Below are positions 1-12,095 of a stretch of DNA of 64,000 nt, one piece after another. The first letter of the stretch is position 1, and each line of letters opens with the position of its first letter. The notes beneath the pieces are model-generated. The model was not told the origin of the DNA. It saw only the letters and a list, made by a program, of their open reading frames with translations, and searched no databases. The stretch comes from Ceratodon purpureus (Eukaryota > Streptophyta > Bryopsida > Pseudoditrichales > Ditrichaceae), in assembly GCA_014871385.1 (NCBI GenBank), contig CM026433.1, positions 15,131,985 through 15,195,984 on the forward strand. The letters are read 5' to 3'. Both the position numbers and the translations under genes were made by a program.

Positions 1-189
1 TGCGTTTCAGAAAAAGGATCACAACATCGAACATCAAAGCTTTTCCATATTTAGATCCATTCCTCATAAGGACTGATACACCGTATGCCAATGAATTAAG
101 TTCCAATATCCCTAAACTGCTCATTTAATATCCCAACGGCTCTCCTGCAAAGGTACCCGTAAGCGATTCAAACCCAAAACGAAACGTAC

Positions 190-531
190 CTGAAAGACAA
201 ATCTGTAGTTCCCGACATTGACAGGACCAACAAGCACACTCTCCAATATCTGGTCATACTTCTCGTCCTCCGCTGATCCAACATAGATCAGCTTCCACTC
301 CAGATCTGCAACAAACGGAACGGACATATTAGCCTCAACCCAAAAATACCGCCCTAAACTTCACCCTAACCAAAATCAGCACACAATCACCACCAAAACA
401 GAGCCTATCCTGACCAACTCACCGTGCTCAAGCGGAACAAGGCACTCGTACGAAATCTCGAACTGGAAAGGGTTCTTGAACATGGACGGGTTGTCGAGCA
501 CCGCAACATTGGTCACATTCACAGCCGACAT
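190..531 (-). CDS. ASF1: ASF1 histone H3-H4 chaperone, copy A (5' two exons; 3' part outside window)
   Basis: ASF1 binds the H3-H4 dimer and hands it to CAF-1 and HIRA during chromatin assembly in the nucleus. Two exons are visible on the minus strand. Exon 1 (531-423) encodes 36 residues from [15 protein letters not shown] and ends in phase 1 at a GTGAG donor. Exon 2 (305-190) encodes [19 protein letters not shown] to NYRFVFQ and ends at a GTACG donor. These are the first strands of the ASF1 immunoglobulin-like fold. The third exon, by analogy with copy B, should lie left of position 1, so the gene is cut by the window and not necessarily broken. Exon boundaries and phases are identical to copy B at 8390, which lies in the opposite orientation. 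The ATG is preceded by a GC-rich promoter-like region. Family assignment is firm. Confidence 0.9.
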
Positions 532-1075
532 GGTGATAAAGCAGAAACTCCAACAAAAAACTACGTCTCACTCTATAACCTCCCAGAGACTGAATACTGA
601 ACGGGAGAAGCCGAGTGAGTGCTCAACGCGCAGCTACAAAGGTAACCTATCCAACAAAACCGATCACGAAGCTAGAGCTCAATCGACGATACCAGAATTC
701 TATGCAGAGTGCGCGGAGGTGAGAGAGAGAGAGCGAACTGAAGCTTGAATTGCGAGTGTGAGATCGTTCGCGCCATTGCTCCCTTTTGAAGGCGACTTCA
801 GACCGCGGGAAACGGATCCATTCGGTTACCCGGTGAGTCCCCGTTGGCAGAGGGGAGTGCTGACATGGACTGTGATGTGGAGGCGGGTATGTCAGTGGTA
901 TTGGAGGTGTTTTGGACGGTATCTGACGGGTATTAGAGGGGTAGGGGGAGGGAGGCGCGGGAGCGAGGTCGCGGGAAGGGAAGTGATTTGAACGGAAGGG
1001 GGTGGGGAACGCAGCGAGGAGCGCGGGAAGGGGCTGACGTGGCTGGAACGGGCAAGATTGGCCAGGGTGTGTTAA
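532..1075 (-). promoter_or_regulatory. GC-rich upstream region of ASF1 copy A
   Basis: This stretch has no convincing coding sequence. It is G-rich on the plus strand (760-1050) and has a short GA run near 722-732. It lies directly upstream of the minus-strand ASF1 start codon, so it is probably the 5' UTR and promoter. No TATA box was assigned. Confidence 0.4.
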
Positions 1076-1099
1076 TTTATTTCTTTTTTGGAGTGTGGC

Positions 1100-4000
1100 A
1101 ACGGCTTGCTGCTTATATTGCTTGTAGCTATGGGTAGGTGTTTGCTTCCAACGGCCATTGCTGTGAATATGATTTTGTCCTATCAGTCATTAAAGGCTGA
1201 GTTGATACTAATACGTGGGATTAATATCTACATGAGAACGTTTGATTTTTGGATTTCGGAGTTGATTGTCACTAATAACAGTGAGGTGAATATTTTATCA
1301 GAGTCTACCCTCTCCAGATTTTATCACTTTCAAGTCAAAAGATAACGCTAAAGAAAAGAAAAGGCAAAACATTTGTTTTCAAAAAGCTCCATTGACTCTT
1401 CCATGTTCATACATCCATTCCCTTACGTACATTTCCAATGGGCATTTTTGAAGCATAGGACCACAGCTTATCTAGTTATAATAGATCTTGCCCTTATCTT
1501 AATGACAACATCAAATCTCTTTGAACTGTATGGGCCCTTCTCCCACTTATTTTTTGATTAAGGAGGCTTGTAGTACTAATTTAGGAATTCTCAAAAATTA
1601 GAAATTGATGAGGTTCACCAATGTTTTGTGTCAACACTTCACTATTGCAATCATCCATGTCAAAAACAAATTCATACATATTATTGTGATTCTTATAAAT
1701 GATAAAGACTTATCATCAATACATAAAAAATTCAAGTTAAAAAGTATAATGAGTTGGTACATAAAAATGCATAAGCTTTTGTTACACAAACAAATAAATA
1801 CAATCCCAAAAATATATAAGAAGATAACAAACTTCCAAACATAAGAATTACTATATAGTGCATGTGTTATATTTATAAGTATTTTTTTATTTTCAAATAT
1901 ATTTGTATTTTTATCATAGATGTGTTAATAGTTACACAATTTCAAGATGAAGAATTATTCTTATTAATTAGTATGAACAGTTATTATTATTATTCTTTCT
2001 AATAGATGTTTGTTGTAATTCTTAAAACCTTCAGCTTCAAAATTCAAAAGCTTGTTCTTATAGATTTCCTAATTTTGACAACCCCACGACTACTTTTTCG
2101 TTGTGTGGACTTCGAAGGATTAAACCTTTAGCCTTGCAGCAAACCAAGTCCTGAAACCAATTTTTATGTTAGAAGAATTACATTAAGTGGAGCTATAGAA
2201 TCATTCAATTTGTATAGTGATCACATATAGAAAGTTTACCATTAGCAAAATAAATTTGCTTTTGATGACAACACAAGTGATAAGACCATTTTCTTTCTAA
2301 GTATCATTAATAATAGCATTTTGTGAGGTGGAAATTCGCTAAACACACCCAAGCCTAATAAAATCTAGATTCGTTCTATGGGAGGGTCAAGTTCGTCTAA
2401 GTTTGGTGTATGTCTAAGGTTGAGTAGGTAGATAAAGGTTTTTAAGGCTAAATGTCTTAAGGATAACTCTTATCTTTAAGTTTGTGTGGCATTCTGCCAA
2501 TTAGGTCTTAAGGTACCAACCCCAACAAATCATACTAAGCCTTAAGCTTCAAGTGATACAAGTCTACGGTCCTTGACCATTTAAGTAGACTTTATCATTG
2601 CCATTTTGGCTATGGAGTTCCTCCATATAACTTCCTTCTTTACTTCTTATCTATTCATTAAATAACTTGAATTATCAACACACAAGTTACTTCAAGCAAA
2701 GATGATACTTCAATCTCCTTTACTCCAAGCCATTCCTTCTTTAACTTAAGAAAATACACTTAAGTTAGTAAATAATGTATTGATGATACAATTGAATTAA
2801 AGCTTCTATCACAATTGAATTACATGAATGCTTTATACAACCATTAATTCAATATTCAATGCTTTTATCTTATTCAATTTACACAATATAAGAATTCACT
2901 CAATTCTCATTACAGATCTTTAATTCCTTCACACACTAAGTACTTCTTGACTTCCAATTTCAACTCAAGTACTTAAAATCACTCTTTCAACTTACAATCT
3001 TATTACAATTCAATAATTTGCCAACACTCTTTAAACAATTAAGGTAATTCCTTAATTCACATGAAGCACTATTTAATTTTTAAGTAATACAATGCTAAAA
3101 CATTACTTCTCTCAAGTCAATGTTCCAACCATTTAACTCACAAAACACACATTCATCATTTTCTACACAATTCCTTATACAATCTTTAAAGAATTCACTC
3201 ATTCTTTTATTGCAAAAGACTAGCTCCAAGCTAGGACACACATAATTCACAATGTGGTGATCTCCTCTTTGGAGAAGATGGTGTTATGCTTGAATCCTTA
3301 AGGGGTGCACCCTTTCCCAATGGATGTGCCTTAAGGTAACATCTATTCTTAAGGTCGTGACTCTCTATAAAGGTGCACTCCTTAACATCTCTTAGCTAGG
3401 GGTGTGTCTCTTACTACATTCACACCTAACCTTTCTCCTTAAGGTTTATTCTTTAACTATTTGCTTATTTTAATGTGAACTAGGTTTCTTTTAAGACCTT
3501 TTCACATTCTAATGATTCTATCCTACTTAAAGCACTTGATTTCTTATTTTTTAAAGTTTCTATTGCTCTTTTTTCTTATTTTAAAGAATTTGGGCTTAAA
3601 TCTAAAAAGTAGCTCTACACATTTATACCTAATTATATAACAAGGCCCATTATGATAAGATATTTTATTATAACTCATTTCAATGGAAAGAAGTATTTTT
3701 TTTAAACAAAACATTTTATGTTCATTCCACAATGTGGCACTTGTAAAATACTTCTATGCTAGTACAATTCCAATTCAAAATATTTTAGAGTAAAATAATA
3801 ATAACTTGGTCAATGATGCACATTAAAGTAATCATTTTCATAAAACAATATATTTATTTGAAATTTGTTTGTTTGCTTTAGAAAGTAGTTGAGTGATTCA
3901 AATTGCTTGCAATGAAGTATGTGTATTATCAAAGTAATTGAAATAATATTGCATTAAGCATGAGCTTCAATCTTCCACACCTACATTCATTATATAAATA

Positions 4001-5980
4001 TTGCAATTAAAAGCTTGAACTTCTTTTACATTAACAAAAAAAGAAAATCTATATGTTTTGATTTTAAGGACAAAGTCCACACCTTGTTTTTTGATAAAAA
4101 GGCCTATAATACCAATTTAGAAACTTTGAGTTTATCTTTGTAATTTAAAATCTAAAGTGAATTTACAAAGTTGTAATTTGAAAATTTTAGAGAACTTCAT
4201 CATTTTTTATAACTTCTAATGTTTTAAAATCAACAATAAGAAAATCAGGGGCTCATTCCTCCACCATTGAATACTCACATTCCATTGTCTAAATAAGCAG
4301 GGCAAAGTTTACCACGACAACATTCTTTCTTCCTAAGCTTCTCTTGGTCAAATGAAATGCCATTGTTATTTAAAATATGAAGTTGATCACGACACTCTTT
4401 AAGGATAAAATAATATTTAAAAAGTGTTCTAATCATGTTTAAAACACTAAATTCTCTTAATTGAATCTATTATTTAGTAGTGCATGCACATCTATAGAAG
4501 AAAAACCAAATATGTACCAAGTCAAATTGGATTTGAGCCTTGTATTTGGAAATCAAATCGATACTCCACCCAAAATGAAGGTTGATTGAGAAACCACATA
4601 AAATACTTTTAAGATACAAAAATGTATAGAAATAAACATTCAAGATAGTTTTGTGTCTTTAAAACCATTTAAAACCGTATTGTACCTACTATGTTTTAAA
4701 GCATGTATGAAAACATGACCTATAATATGTTAAAAAATAATGTCCATAAAACAAATTTTAATCAAATAAAAGTAAATGTTATAATAACCAAAGGCAAGCA
4801 TAAACTTAGTTTGAAGCTTTTTGTACAACTTTACTATACCACCACAAGTCTATAAACGCCAAGTAGTTAGCAAAGTGAGTAGTTTATTAACACTTGCCAC
4901 CAACACACAAATATTATGTTAATGAAATTACCACAAACATTGGCTTTAACTATCCATCGATATTGCAACTTGGATATAAACAACGAATAATTTCATAATT
5001 ACCTATACCACCTATCCATGGCTGATGGTGATTAGAATATGAAATTCATATAAAATGTTATTCAATAATATATTTTTTATATCATTGGATTATAATATTG
5101 AAATATATTTAGTTATTGATTAATATTTTTTACGTGTCTTTTAATCTGTCTCTAAATGCATCTTATAGAATGTCTTTAAAATTATGTCAGAATAATTATC
5201 TTGATTTGAATAGTTATAATCAAGACACAATTTTAGGCATTTCAATGTCTATATAATGTTTAAAGAATTTCAAATTTCAAAAACGAACTATATGTTACTA
5301 AGATGTTTTAAAACTAATATCCAATTTTTTTTATAATGGTATCTTAAATCATATCTTTAAACACCTTCTTCTTCAATTGTATAGAGACTTGAGGAAGGTT
5401 CTTTTAACCTCGAACCGCACTTCTTGATATCACCATCTTAGCCCAAATTCTCACATAGCACTTCATCTATAGCGCAAGTTTACAGAGAGAGGAATATGTC
5501 ATTAATGAAATCTTGTCCACTACATAATTATTTGAAGTAAATTTGGAATGCTAAACAATTGGCATTTGGAAAGATGATACTAAATTTAGCAATGGACGTT
5601 AAAATTATCCAAAAGTGCATTTAAGATTGTAAAAAGATAATTGAGTAAAAGGTAAATATCATGTGAATAATAGAGTATAAAAGATGTAATTTAATAAAAT
5701 TGGAGTTTCTTCAAGAGCGAGTTTTATGCTGAAAGCTTTGAAACCATCTACAAAACTTGAATTTTGATAAATTCACCATATAAAAACTACCACTGCATTA
5801 ATAACCATATGATTTTTTCATCCATAGTAAAAGTGCATCACCAAAGATGTACTGGGCATAACATAAACCCTGACTAAAGAAGAATCTAATTTTTGATCGA
5901 CCATGTTGCTTATTTCACGTAGATTTTTTCATTGACATGGCCCACCTTTCTACTCTAAACCAATCTTTGATTTGCTCCAA
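1100..5980. other. AT-rich gene-free block
   Basis: About 4.9 kb of strongly AT-rich DNA. Open frames are short, low-complexity and lack splice-linked continuation. The 2340-3480 part is rich in CTTAAG/TTAAGG-type words and may be an old, decayed transposable element, but no terminal repeats or protein remnants could be recognised. It separates the two ASF1 copies. Confidence 0.6.
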
Positions 5981-5989
5981 ACTCCATCC

Positions 5990-6160
5990 GTTCCCTGAAA
6001 GTTCTCATCTGTTTCCCACAAGTCCTACAAGTCCATTCTCTACAAGTTTCCATTCAGTCCCATTTGCACCCTAAAAGTTCTCACCTTTTCTTCACAAGTT
6101 CCCATCCGCACCTTAAAAATATTCACCCCTTCTTTACAAGTCCCCACCCGTAAACCCCTT
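5990..6160. repeat. Degenerate copy of the C-rich 21-bp repeat
   Basis: Several diverged units of the form 'cacaagtcc..cacccg' occur here (for example tcccacaagtcctacaagtc and acaagtccccacccg). They resemble the regular tandem array at 6968-7093 and look like a decayed outlier of the same repeat. Confidence 0.45.
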
Positions 6161-6414
6161 TGGAAATTTTCCCCATTCATTCCAACGCACCTTCCGCGAA
6201 GTAATTGCCCACGACAATTCGCCTCCTAAATTTTTGGGCGGAAAGCCCGCCACGCCCAAAAGCATGTGAGGCAAGAAAACCCGGACATAATGAAAATATT
6301 TTTCGAGAATGGGCAGCCAGTGTCGAAGAAGCTGTAAACTTCCATGGTCGAGGTTTCTAGATTTGAACCCGCTTAGCACCCCGCGATTGAATTGCGACGC
6401 AACATACATTTCAA

Positions 6415-6500
6415 TGATCAGCCATGGGGTTTGAACCCGAGACCTCGTGGCTGCGATCTCAATGCTCAAGCTAAGGCTTGCACAAGCCGACATTTAATTC
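6415..6500 (-). repeat. tRNA-derived SINE-like fragment
   Basis: On the minus strand an A-box-like stretch (TAGCTTGAGCATTGAG) is followed about 30 nt later by a B-box-like GGTTCAAACCC. The spacing resembles the internal RNA polymerase III promoter of tRNAs and plant Au-type SINEs. No full cloverleaf can be folded, so this is not called a tRNA gene. Confidence 0.35.
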
Positions 6501-6967
6501 TCCACCGGGGTTAGTTTTGGAAAAAGTGAACAAAGCCAAAAGGCCGGGAGCATGAAACGAGCGAAGAGATAGTGACCCATAGCAACAATCCAAAGGATTG
6601 TAAGAGAGAAACTAAGGACGTGAAGGATGAAAAAACCATTTGGAAGCAAGACAAGTAACACAAACAAAGTACCATAGAGTCCAAAACCATGAAATCCTAT
6701 CTAAGAGTACAAAGCCAAAGCAATGTTAGAATTCAACAATGGAACCCGAGTTTCAGAGCTAACAACCTGACGATGATGCTCTAAGAAGAGTCAATAAAAA
6801 ATTAAATTACGGGTAGTCGGGCCACGGAGGTTACGCATGGTGAGTCCCTCTTGGCGGGCCTCCCGCGATGGGAGGTCCCCCTTACACACAGGTCGCGCTA
6901 TGCCCTACCCCTTTGCGACGGGGACCTTCCATTGCGTGAGCCCCTCCCGGAAGGGGCTTACCCTATA

Positions 6968-7093
6968 CGTTCCCCACAAGTCCCCACCCGTTCCCCACAA
7001 GTCCCAACCCGTTCCCCACAAGTCCCCACCCGTTCCCCACAAGTCCCCACCCGTTCCCCACAAGTCCCTACTCGTTCCCCACGAGTCCCCATC
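6968..7093. repeat. Tandem repeat, 21 bp x 6
   Basis: Six head-to-tail copies of a 21-bp unit beginning cgttccccacaagtcccc, with occasional substitutions in the later units. Because 21 is a multiple of 3, all frames stay open, which creates long spurious frames on both strands (for example 6837-7700) with a seven-residue period. It lies 1.3 kb upstream of ASF1 copy B. Confidence 0.85.
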
Positions 7094-7099
7094 CGTTCT

Positions 7100-8389
7100 T
7101 TCACGTTCCCAAAAAACCATTTCCGTCCAACTCCACGTTCCCAAACCCTTCCAGCATGTTCCCAACGTCCGCGCTTCTTTCAGCGCGGGAGCGCAGCCAT
7201 TCTCCCTCCCCTTCCCCCCAGTTCGTTCCCACAAGCTCCCGCCCCTCCCGTACATCCCAATCCGTCCCCACCACGTTCCCAAGAGTGCCCTCAAGAGTTC
7301 CCGTGGGGTTCCCGGCGTGCTCCCGGCGGGGGAAGGGCGGGAGCAGACTGCAAAGCACTACGGAGGCGACGTCGCCACTCTCGCGGACTCAGTTTCGCTC
7401 GCTCGCTCGCTCGCTGCCTGTTGCAGCTCGCTCACCGGAAGCTCATGCGCCAATTCGATCCCTCCCATCCGCCTCTCCGTCTCCGCACCGCCCTCTCTCC
7501 CGTCCCCTCCCCCGGCGCCATCGCTCGCCCCCACCATCGTCCTCTCATTCCCCTCTTTCCAGCGACGTCCTACACTTGTCCCTTCTCTCACTGCGCCTCA
7601 TTCCGTCCTCTGGCCCTCTGGTCCGCTCCGCGGTTGCATTTCGAGGCGTGGCGGTCACTTCAGCTGCGTCGTGCGTTTCGTTTCGGGAGCAGGAGTTTGA
7701 CTGGCGTATTGTGCGTTGATTGGTTGTTAGGGGGTGGAGTTGGATTGGAGTGGGGAGTGGGAGGGAGTGTGTGGAGTTTGAGGAATTAGGGTTTGAAGTG
7801 GGGAGGGTTGTGGCGTGGTGATGCGTGTGGAGGTGATTCGAGGCGATTTTATTCCACGGCGGTGGGGGTTCGGAGAATTTTGCGTTCGGGGTTAGTGTCC
7901 GTGGTTTTGGGTTCAGGGGATTGAAGTTTGAGCTCGTCGGGAGTTTCGTTCTTGGTGTGGTTTTGGGGGATTGGCATTTGCGACTGGGGTTTGCTATTCG
8001 GGATCGGTGGAGGACGGGCTGGAGAATTGGTGGCAGGTTGGGTCGTCGGATTTGAGCTTATCGCCGTCTCGATCAATGTGCCGTAGAGATTGACGGGCTG
8101 TTCTCTGCATTTTGGCTCCCGATTTCTCGCTGCGGATCATAATTACGGGCGGGAAGTTGCGTGTGGTTGAAGCTAAGGGGGTGGAAGGGGCTGTTGAGGA
8201 GGAGCAGATGCGTATATATAGAGCTCTTCACATTGCGTGACTGCAGTTGTTCTTGATGGATGCGAGTAGTGTGCAGTGAGAGCGTTACGCGAGGGTTGTT
8301 GTTTTCTGGAGTCGTATGTTAGGGCACTTCTGCATTTTTTCTCTGGTGAATTTGCACGAAGACCTGTAGTTTTTTAGTGGTCTTTGACA
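7100..8389 (+). promoter_or_regulatory. GC-rich promoter and 5' UTR region of ASF1 copy B, with TATA box at 8213-8221
   Basis: C-rich then G-rich sequence with no supported gene. A good TATA motif (gcgtatatatagagc, about 8211-8224) lies about 170 bp before the ASF1 start codon, suggesting a transcription start near 8245. Long open frames in 6837-7790 result from base composition and the 21-bp array. Confidence 0.5.
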
Positions 8390-9410
8390 ATGAGTGCCGT
8401 AAATGTGACGAACGTGACTGTGCTGGACAATCCGTCCATGTTTCAAAACCCCTTCCAATTTGAGATCTCGTACGAATGTCTTGTTCCGCTCAAAGACGGT
8501 GAGTCTTTTTCTTGTGTACAACGTGAGCTGTCGAAAATTTCCTGTTTTCGCATTTTGGGCGTCAAGTAATGTGTTGATTTCGTTGTATAAGCACTGCAGA
8601 AGCACGGGTTCTCCAGATAGGCAGCAGTGCAGCTGTAGTTCTCGCAAAGTTTTGATTTTCTTTGGTGTATTTCTTATGCACGTCTTCTGGTGCAGATCTT
8701 GAATGGAAGCTTATATACGTTGGGTCTGCGGAGGACGAGAAGTATGATCAAGTGCTGGAAAGCGTACTTGTTGGTCCTGTTAATGTCGGGAACTACAGAT
8801 TTGTCTTCCAGGTGCGTGACACTCTAACCATTCTCAAAATCGGGAAGGTTCAATTCAAGCTGTGTAGTTTTATGACCCAGTTTTCTTTTTCCCAAAATGA
8901 TTTCAAGAATGAAACCCGCTTGTCTCAAGTACGTTCAAGATCTTAGCACATCGAACTAGAACACAGCCGCGTCAGTCGTTTGCATTGTGCTGATGTTGCT
9001 GTGGATTTCTGCAGGCCGATCCTCCCGAGCCATCAAAGATTCCGGAGGAAGACATCATTGGGGTTACAGTACTGTTGTTGACATGTTCATACATGGGGCA
9101 GGAGTTCCTCAGGGTTGGCTACTATGTCAGCAATGAGTATGTCGATGAGGCACTTCGTGAAGAGCCACCGGCGAAGGTTATCATCGACAGGGTGCAGCGG
9201 AACATTCTTGCTGACAAACCCCGCGTGACTAAATTTCCAATTGTCTTCAATGCTACACCTCCTCCTACAAACCAAGCGGCCGATAATACACCTGCCAACA
9301 ACTTTCCCATGGTCTTCGATGCGCCACCTCCAAGTGAAGTGACTGATGCTGAACTAGACGACGGTGTCAGACCGATGGAAATTTCATCAGCTTACCCGCA
9401 ACCCGAGTAG
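8390..9410 (+). CDS. ASF1: ASF1 histone H3-H4 chaperone, copy B (complete, 3 exons)
   Basis: Complete gene with exons 8390-8498, 8696-8811 and 9015-9410, giving 206 residues, close to plant ASF1 proteins. All introns are GT-AG and phases join exactly (1 then 0). Recognisable ASF1 core pieces are [84 protein letters not shown] and GYYVSNEY. The C-terminal tail is acidic and proline-rich, as in other plant ASF1 proteins. It should act in the nucleus as chaperone for H3-H4 in replication-coupled and replication-independent nucleosome assembly. It is a paralog of the minus-strand copy at 190-531; many synonymous positions in exon 1 differ, so this pair is older than the eL14 pair. Confidence 0.95.
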
Positions 9411-10790
9411 GTTTGTGGCAAGTGATTTTGTACATCTGCACAGTCTCACATGTAAAACATGAGGTATCAAGACGAAACCCTCATTTGAACACTTCACTTT
9501 AGAGATAGAAATAGGTCCGGGATCAGTGCTTTACATTTAGATTCTGGTGAGTTTTCTTTTTGGGAGGGCCGGGGCTTACTGTAGATTTCTGTTGGAACAC
9601 CCCAGGATAAGTGTGATACTTGTTTTGAAACGTTCTAGGTACACATCGAAGTAGAGTGCAGCACCCATAGCGTCGGTGGACCTTCTGATATGTGCCGATT
9701 TGGTGGCATATACGAGGATCCTGAGTAAAGACCAAATGCTAGTTGGCCTTTTTCACGCTTTTGATCCTGCTGTCCAGACTGTCTGCATATTCGTTCATGA
9801 GCTGTCACCCGAATTGATGAACGTCTATATCTTTTTTGTGTCTTTTCTAAATCTAAGCGCTGGGGATTTCTCGATCTTATGGCGATTTGCTCTACGAGAT
9901 TTGTTTACAATCTGCCTGACCCCTGCACCCTGCCTGACCCCTGCACCCTGCCTGGTGAACTTCAAGGAAAACAATTATATTCCTGGTCACATCTTCGGAC
10001 GTTGTAATTTGTTTCATTTTGGTTTAAAGGTACTACCGAATCTTATAATTCCACCGAAATTATTGCAACTCAAACGTGAAAGGCTTCAGATTTACCGCAC
10101 TCACATACTTTTGATCTCTACCTTATGAAATCACTAGCAAGATACACGACAGTGTCCTTAAAGTGATGCGCTTCCTCCCCACAATATTAAATAGTGTCAC
10201 ATTAGACATCTGGAACTTGTTGTGTCCTGCCAACAGTTGTCGCAGAAACCTCCATGCCTGCGACGGCATAGATGATGTGACGATCAATTTTCCAATCTTC
10301 CTCGCTTGGAAACCAGTCGGCATTGACATAGATGTTCACTTCTCGGAAAATTGTATCATTGTGCAATTTCAAGAACTTCATACTTGAATGTCCAAGGACA
10401 CGTGTACGGGGAGAGTATCATTAAGATCTCTAAATAAATTCCCCTATGAGGTGTCAAAACTAGGTGATGGAAAAAATGAAACATGTCATTGTAACACACA
10501 ATGAGGTTTCTACACTCATGACCCGCACTTACGTATAACGTTCTCTTCCAAAGGTCCCATCAAAAAACATCCAGAAGTCTGTGTAATATAGAAATATTAA
10601 TGCAACATCTCTTCATACTTGGATTAACTCCAACTATAGGAAGATATGACAAATAAAAATCCAACAACTCGAACTATTCCTATAATTAATGCCGCTTGCT
10701 ATCTAAATAGTGAAATGAGTGACCAGCACTGACCTATAATTACAATTTGTATATGCAAGTTCCGGCCTGATTCATTTGTAGAACCCGACG
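9411..10790. other. Intergenic region downstream of ASF1 copy B
   Basis: Probable 3' UTR followed by sequence without a recognisable gene. The open frame at 9676-10128 spans a short tandem repeat and has no family resemblance. An 18-bp unit (ctgcctgacccctgcacc) is repeated 2.4 times at 9912-9954. Confidence 0.5.
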
Positions 10791-10794
10791 ATGC

Positions 10795-10893
10795 CTGAGC
10801 AACGACTTGGTCAGTTTCCCCTGTTGAGTCAAATTAAGCCGCAGGCTTGCCCTTCGGTCAATTCCTTGAAGTTTCAGATTTGCAACCATACTC

Positions 10894-10932
<39 letters not shown>

Positions 10933-10945
10933 AGCCGGGGTCACG
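10795..10945 (-). pseudogene. Fragment of nuclear 18S rRNA (pseudo-rDNA)
   Basis: Read on the minus strand this contains hallmark 18S segments: CTTATGAGAAATCAAAG, GGGGGGAGTATGGTTGC, GGAATTGACCGAAGGGCA, GCCTGCGGCTTAATTTGA and CTCAACAGGGGAAACT. The conserved piece between GGGCA and GCCTGCGG, normally about 15 nt, is missing and there are further substitutions. Only about 150 nt of 18S is present, so this is a decayed insertion and not a working rRNA gene. Confidence 0.85.
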
Positions 10946-10949
10946 GCAC

Positions 10950-11022
10950 CAGGCATCAGCAGGGTAAAACTAACCTGTCACACGCCGTTATAAACCCAGC
11001 TCACGTTTCCTATTAGTTTAAA
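10950..11022 (-). pseudogene. Fragment of nuclear 28S (26S) rRNA joined to the 18S fragment
   Basis: On the minus strand the words AACGTGAGCTGGGTTTA and GACAGGTTAGTTTTACCCTG belong to a conserved late part of eukaryotic 26S/28S rRNA. The stretch sits a few bases from the 18S fragment, although tens of hundreds of bases (rest of 18S, ITS, 5.8S, most of 28S) separate these parts in real rDNA. Substitutions in otherwise invariant positions show that it is non-functional. Confidence 0.8.
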
Positions 11023-11180
11023 TCTAAGGACAGATTGACTGATCGAATGCAGCTTCGATTGCATGAAAAATCCATTGTCCTAACCTACACATTGCCATGA
11101 TGCAAATATAAAACATGGTTTGCAAGACCACAAAAAAATCAAAATGCCAAATCCGTGCACAATCGAACTACAAATTAACT

Positions 11181-11308
11181 TCGCCAAAAAAGTGCATCAC
11201 AGGAACAATAAATTGCTAGACTCATCATCACGATCTGATCCTTTCGCCAAAAAAGTGCATCACAGGAACAATAAATTGCTAGACTCATCATCACGATCTG
11301 ATCCTTTC
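11181..11308. repeat. Direct tandem duplication, 63 bp x 2
   Basis: Two essentially identical copies of a 63-bp unit beginning tcgccaaaaaagtgcatcac start at 11181 and 11244. The duplication appears recent and lies in non-coding DNA downstream of eL14 copy A. Confidence 0.9.
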
Positions 11309-11309
11309 G

Positions 11310-12090
11310 CTGAAGGGGGTAACGTGTCCACGTCAAATAAAGTTTATAAGTAAGAAAGTTCGAACAAGGCTTCGGCTTCTCAGCCTCACAACTTATCGCA
11401 TTAGCAGCGTCAAAGAACACCACTTTCACCATCCAGAAAACAGCTATCGGTACATTTAAAAGAGCATCCTGCCACACCACAAAAAGAAGATGTCAGCTGG
11501 TACAAATCACGGAAAAGAAATAAGGATTTCCAGTAGTATGATCTAGAGTATTGCAACGACAAACCAAGCACTGATCAACTTCGGCTCGTCGTCGCCACTA
11601 CGTGACTTCCTCAGCCACACAATCCTTACTTTGAAATGCCAATGCGGGAGAATTAAGGAACTGTAGCTCTTGACAGATATATGAAGTACCATCGCAGCTC
11701 AATTTATAGAGATTCAGACCCTGGTATCTAGCAACAAAACCATCCGCAAAATACCAGCAGCATTGACAATTATGCCCTAATAGAAGATAAGCCTAAAAAC
11801 CCTACTGCGCCATTTGCTTGTCCGCGAAACAGATGCTAAGAGCATCAACTGACCAGAAACCTTGTAAATATAAACCAAAACACTCGACCAAATAGCCCAT
11901 AGAGATTCCGTTCGCCTTGATGACCAGCCAATGCGCCACCTATTACTAAACCCTCTAACCCTAATAATGACTGCCTCCGGGATGGAACACCAAATCGTGG
12001 AAAATCTGGTAAACCAAGCTGCTGAACACCGAATTCAAAAAAACAGCAACCGCAATGCCCACTCCCTCGTACCAGTAGGGTCTTCAGTCG
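11310..12090. other. 3' flank of eL14 copy A
   Basis: No gene is supported here. Part of it is probably the 3' UTR of the minus-strand eL14 gene. Its sequence shows no resemblance to the 3' flank of eL14 copy B, although the coding parts are almost identical. Confidence 0.5.
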
Positions 12091-12095
12091 TCGCA

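Noticed and set aside
6837-7789. Overlapping long open frames of 187-312 residues on both strands
   Set aside because: They are open because of the 21-bp C-rich tandem array and biased composition. They show period-7 low-complexity protein and no family resemblance.
9676-10128. 150-residue open frame downstream of ASF1 copy B
   Set aside because: It contains an 18-bp tandem repeat (CLTPAP), lies in the probable 3' UTR region and resembles no known family.
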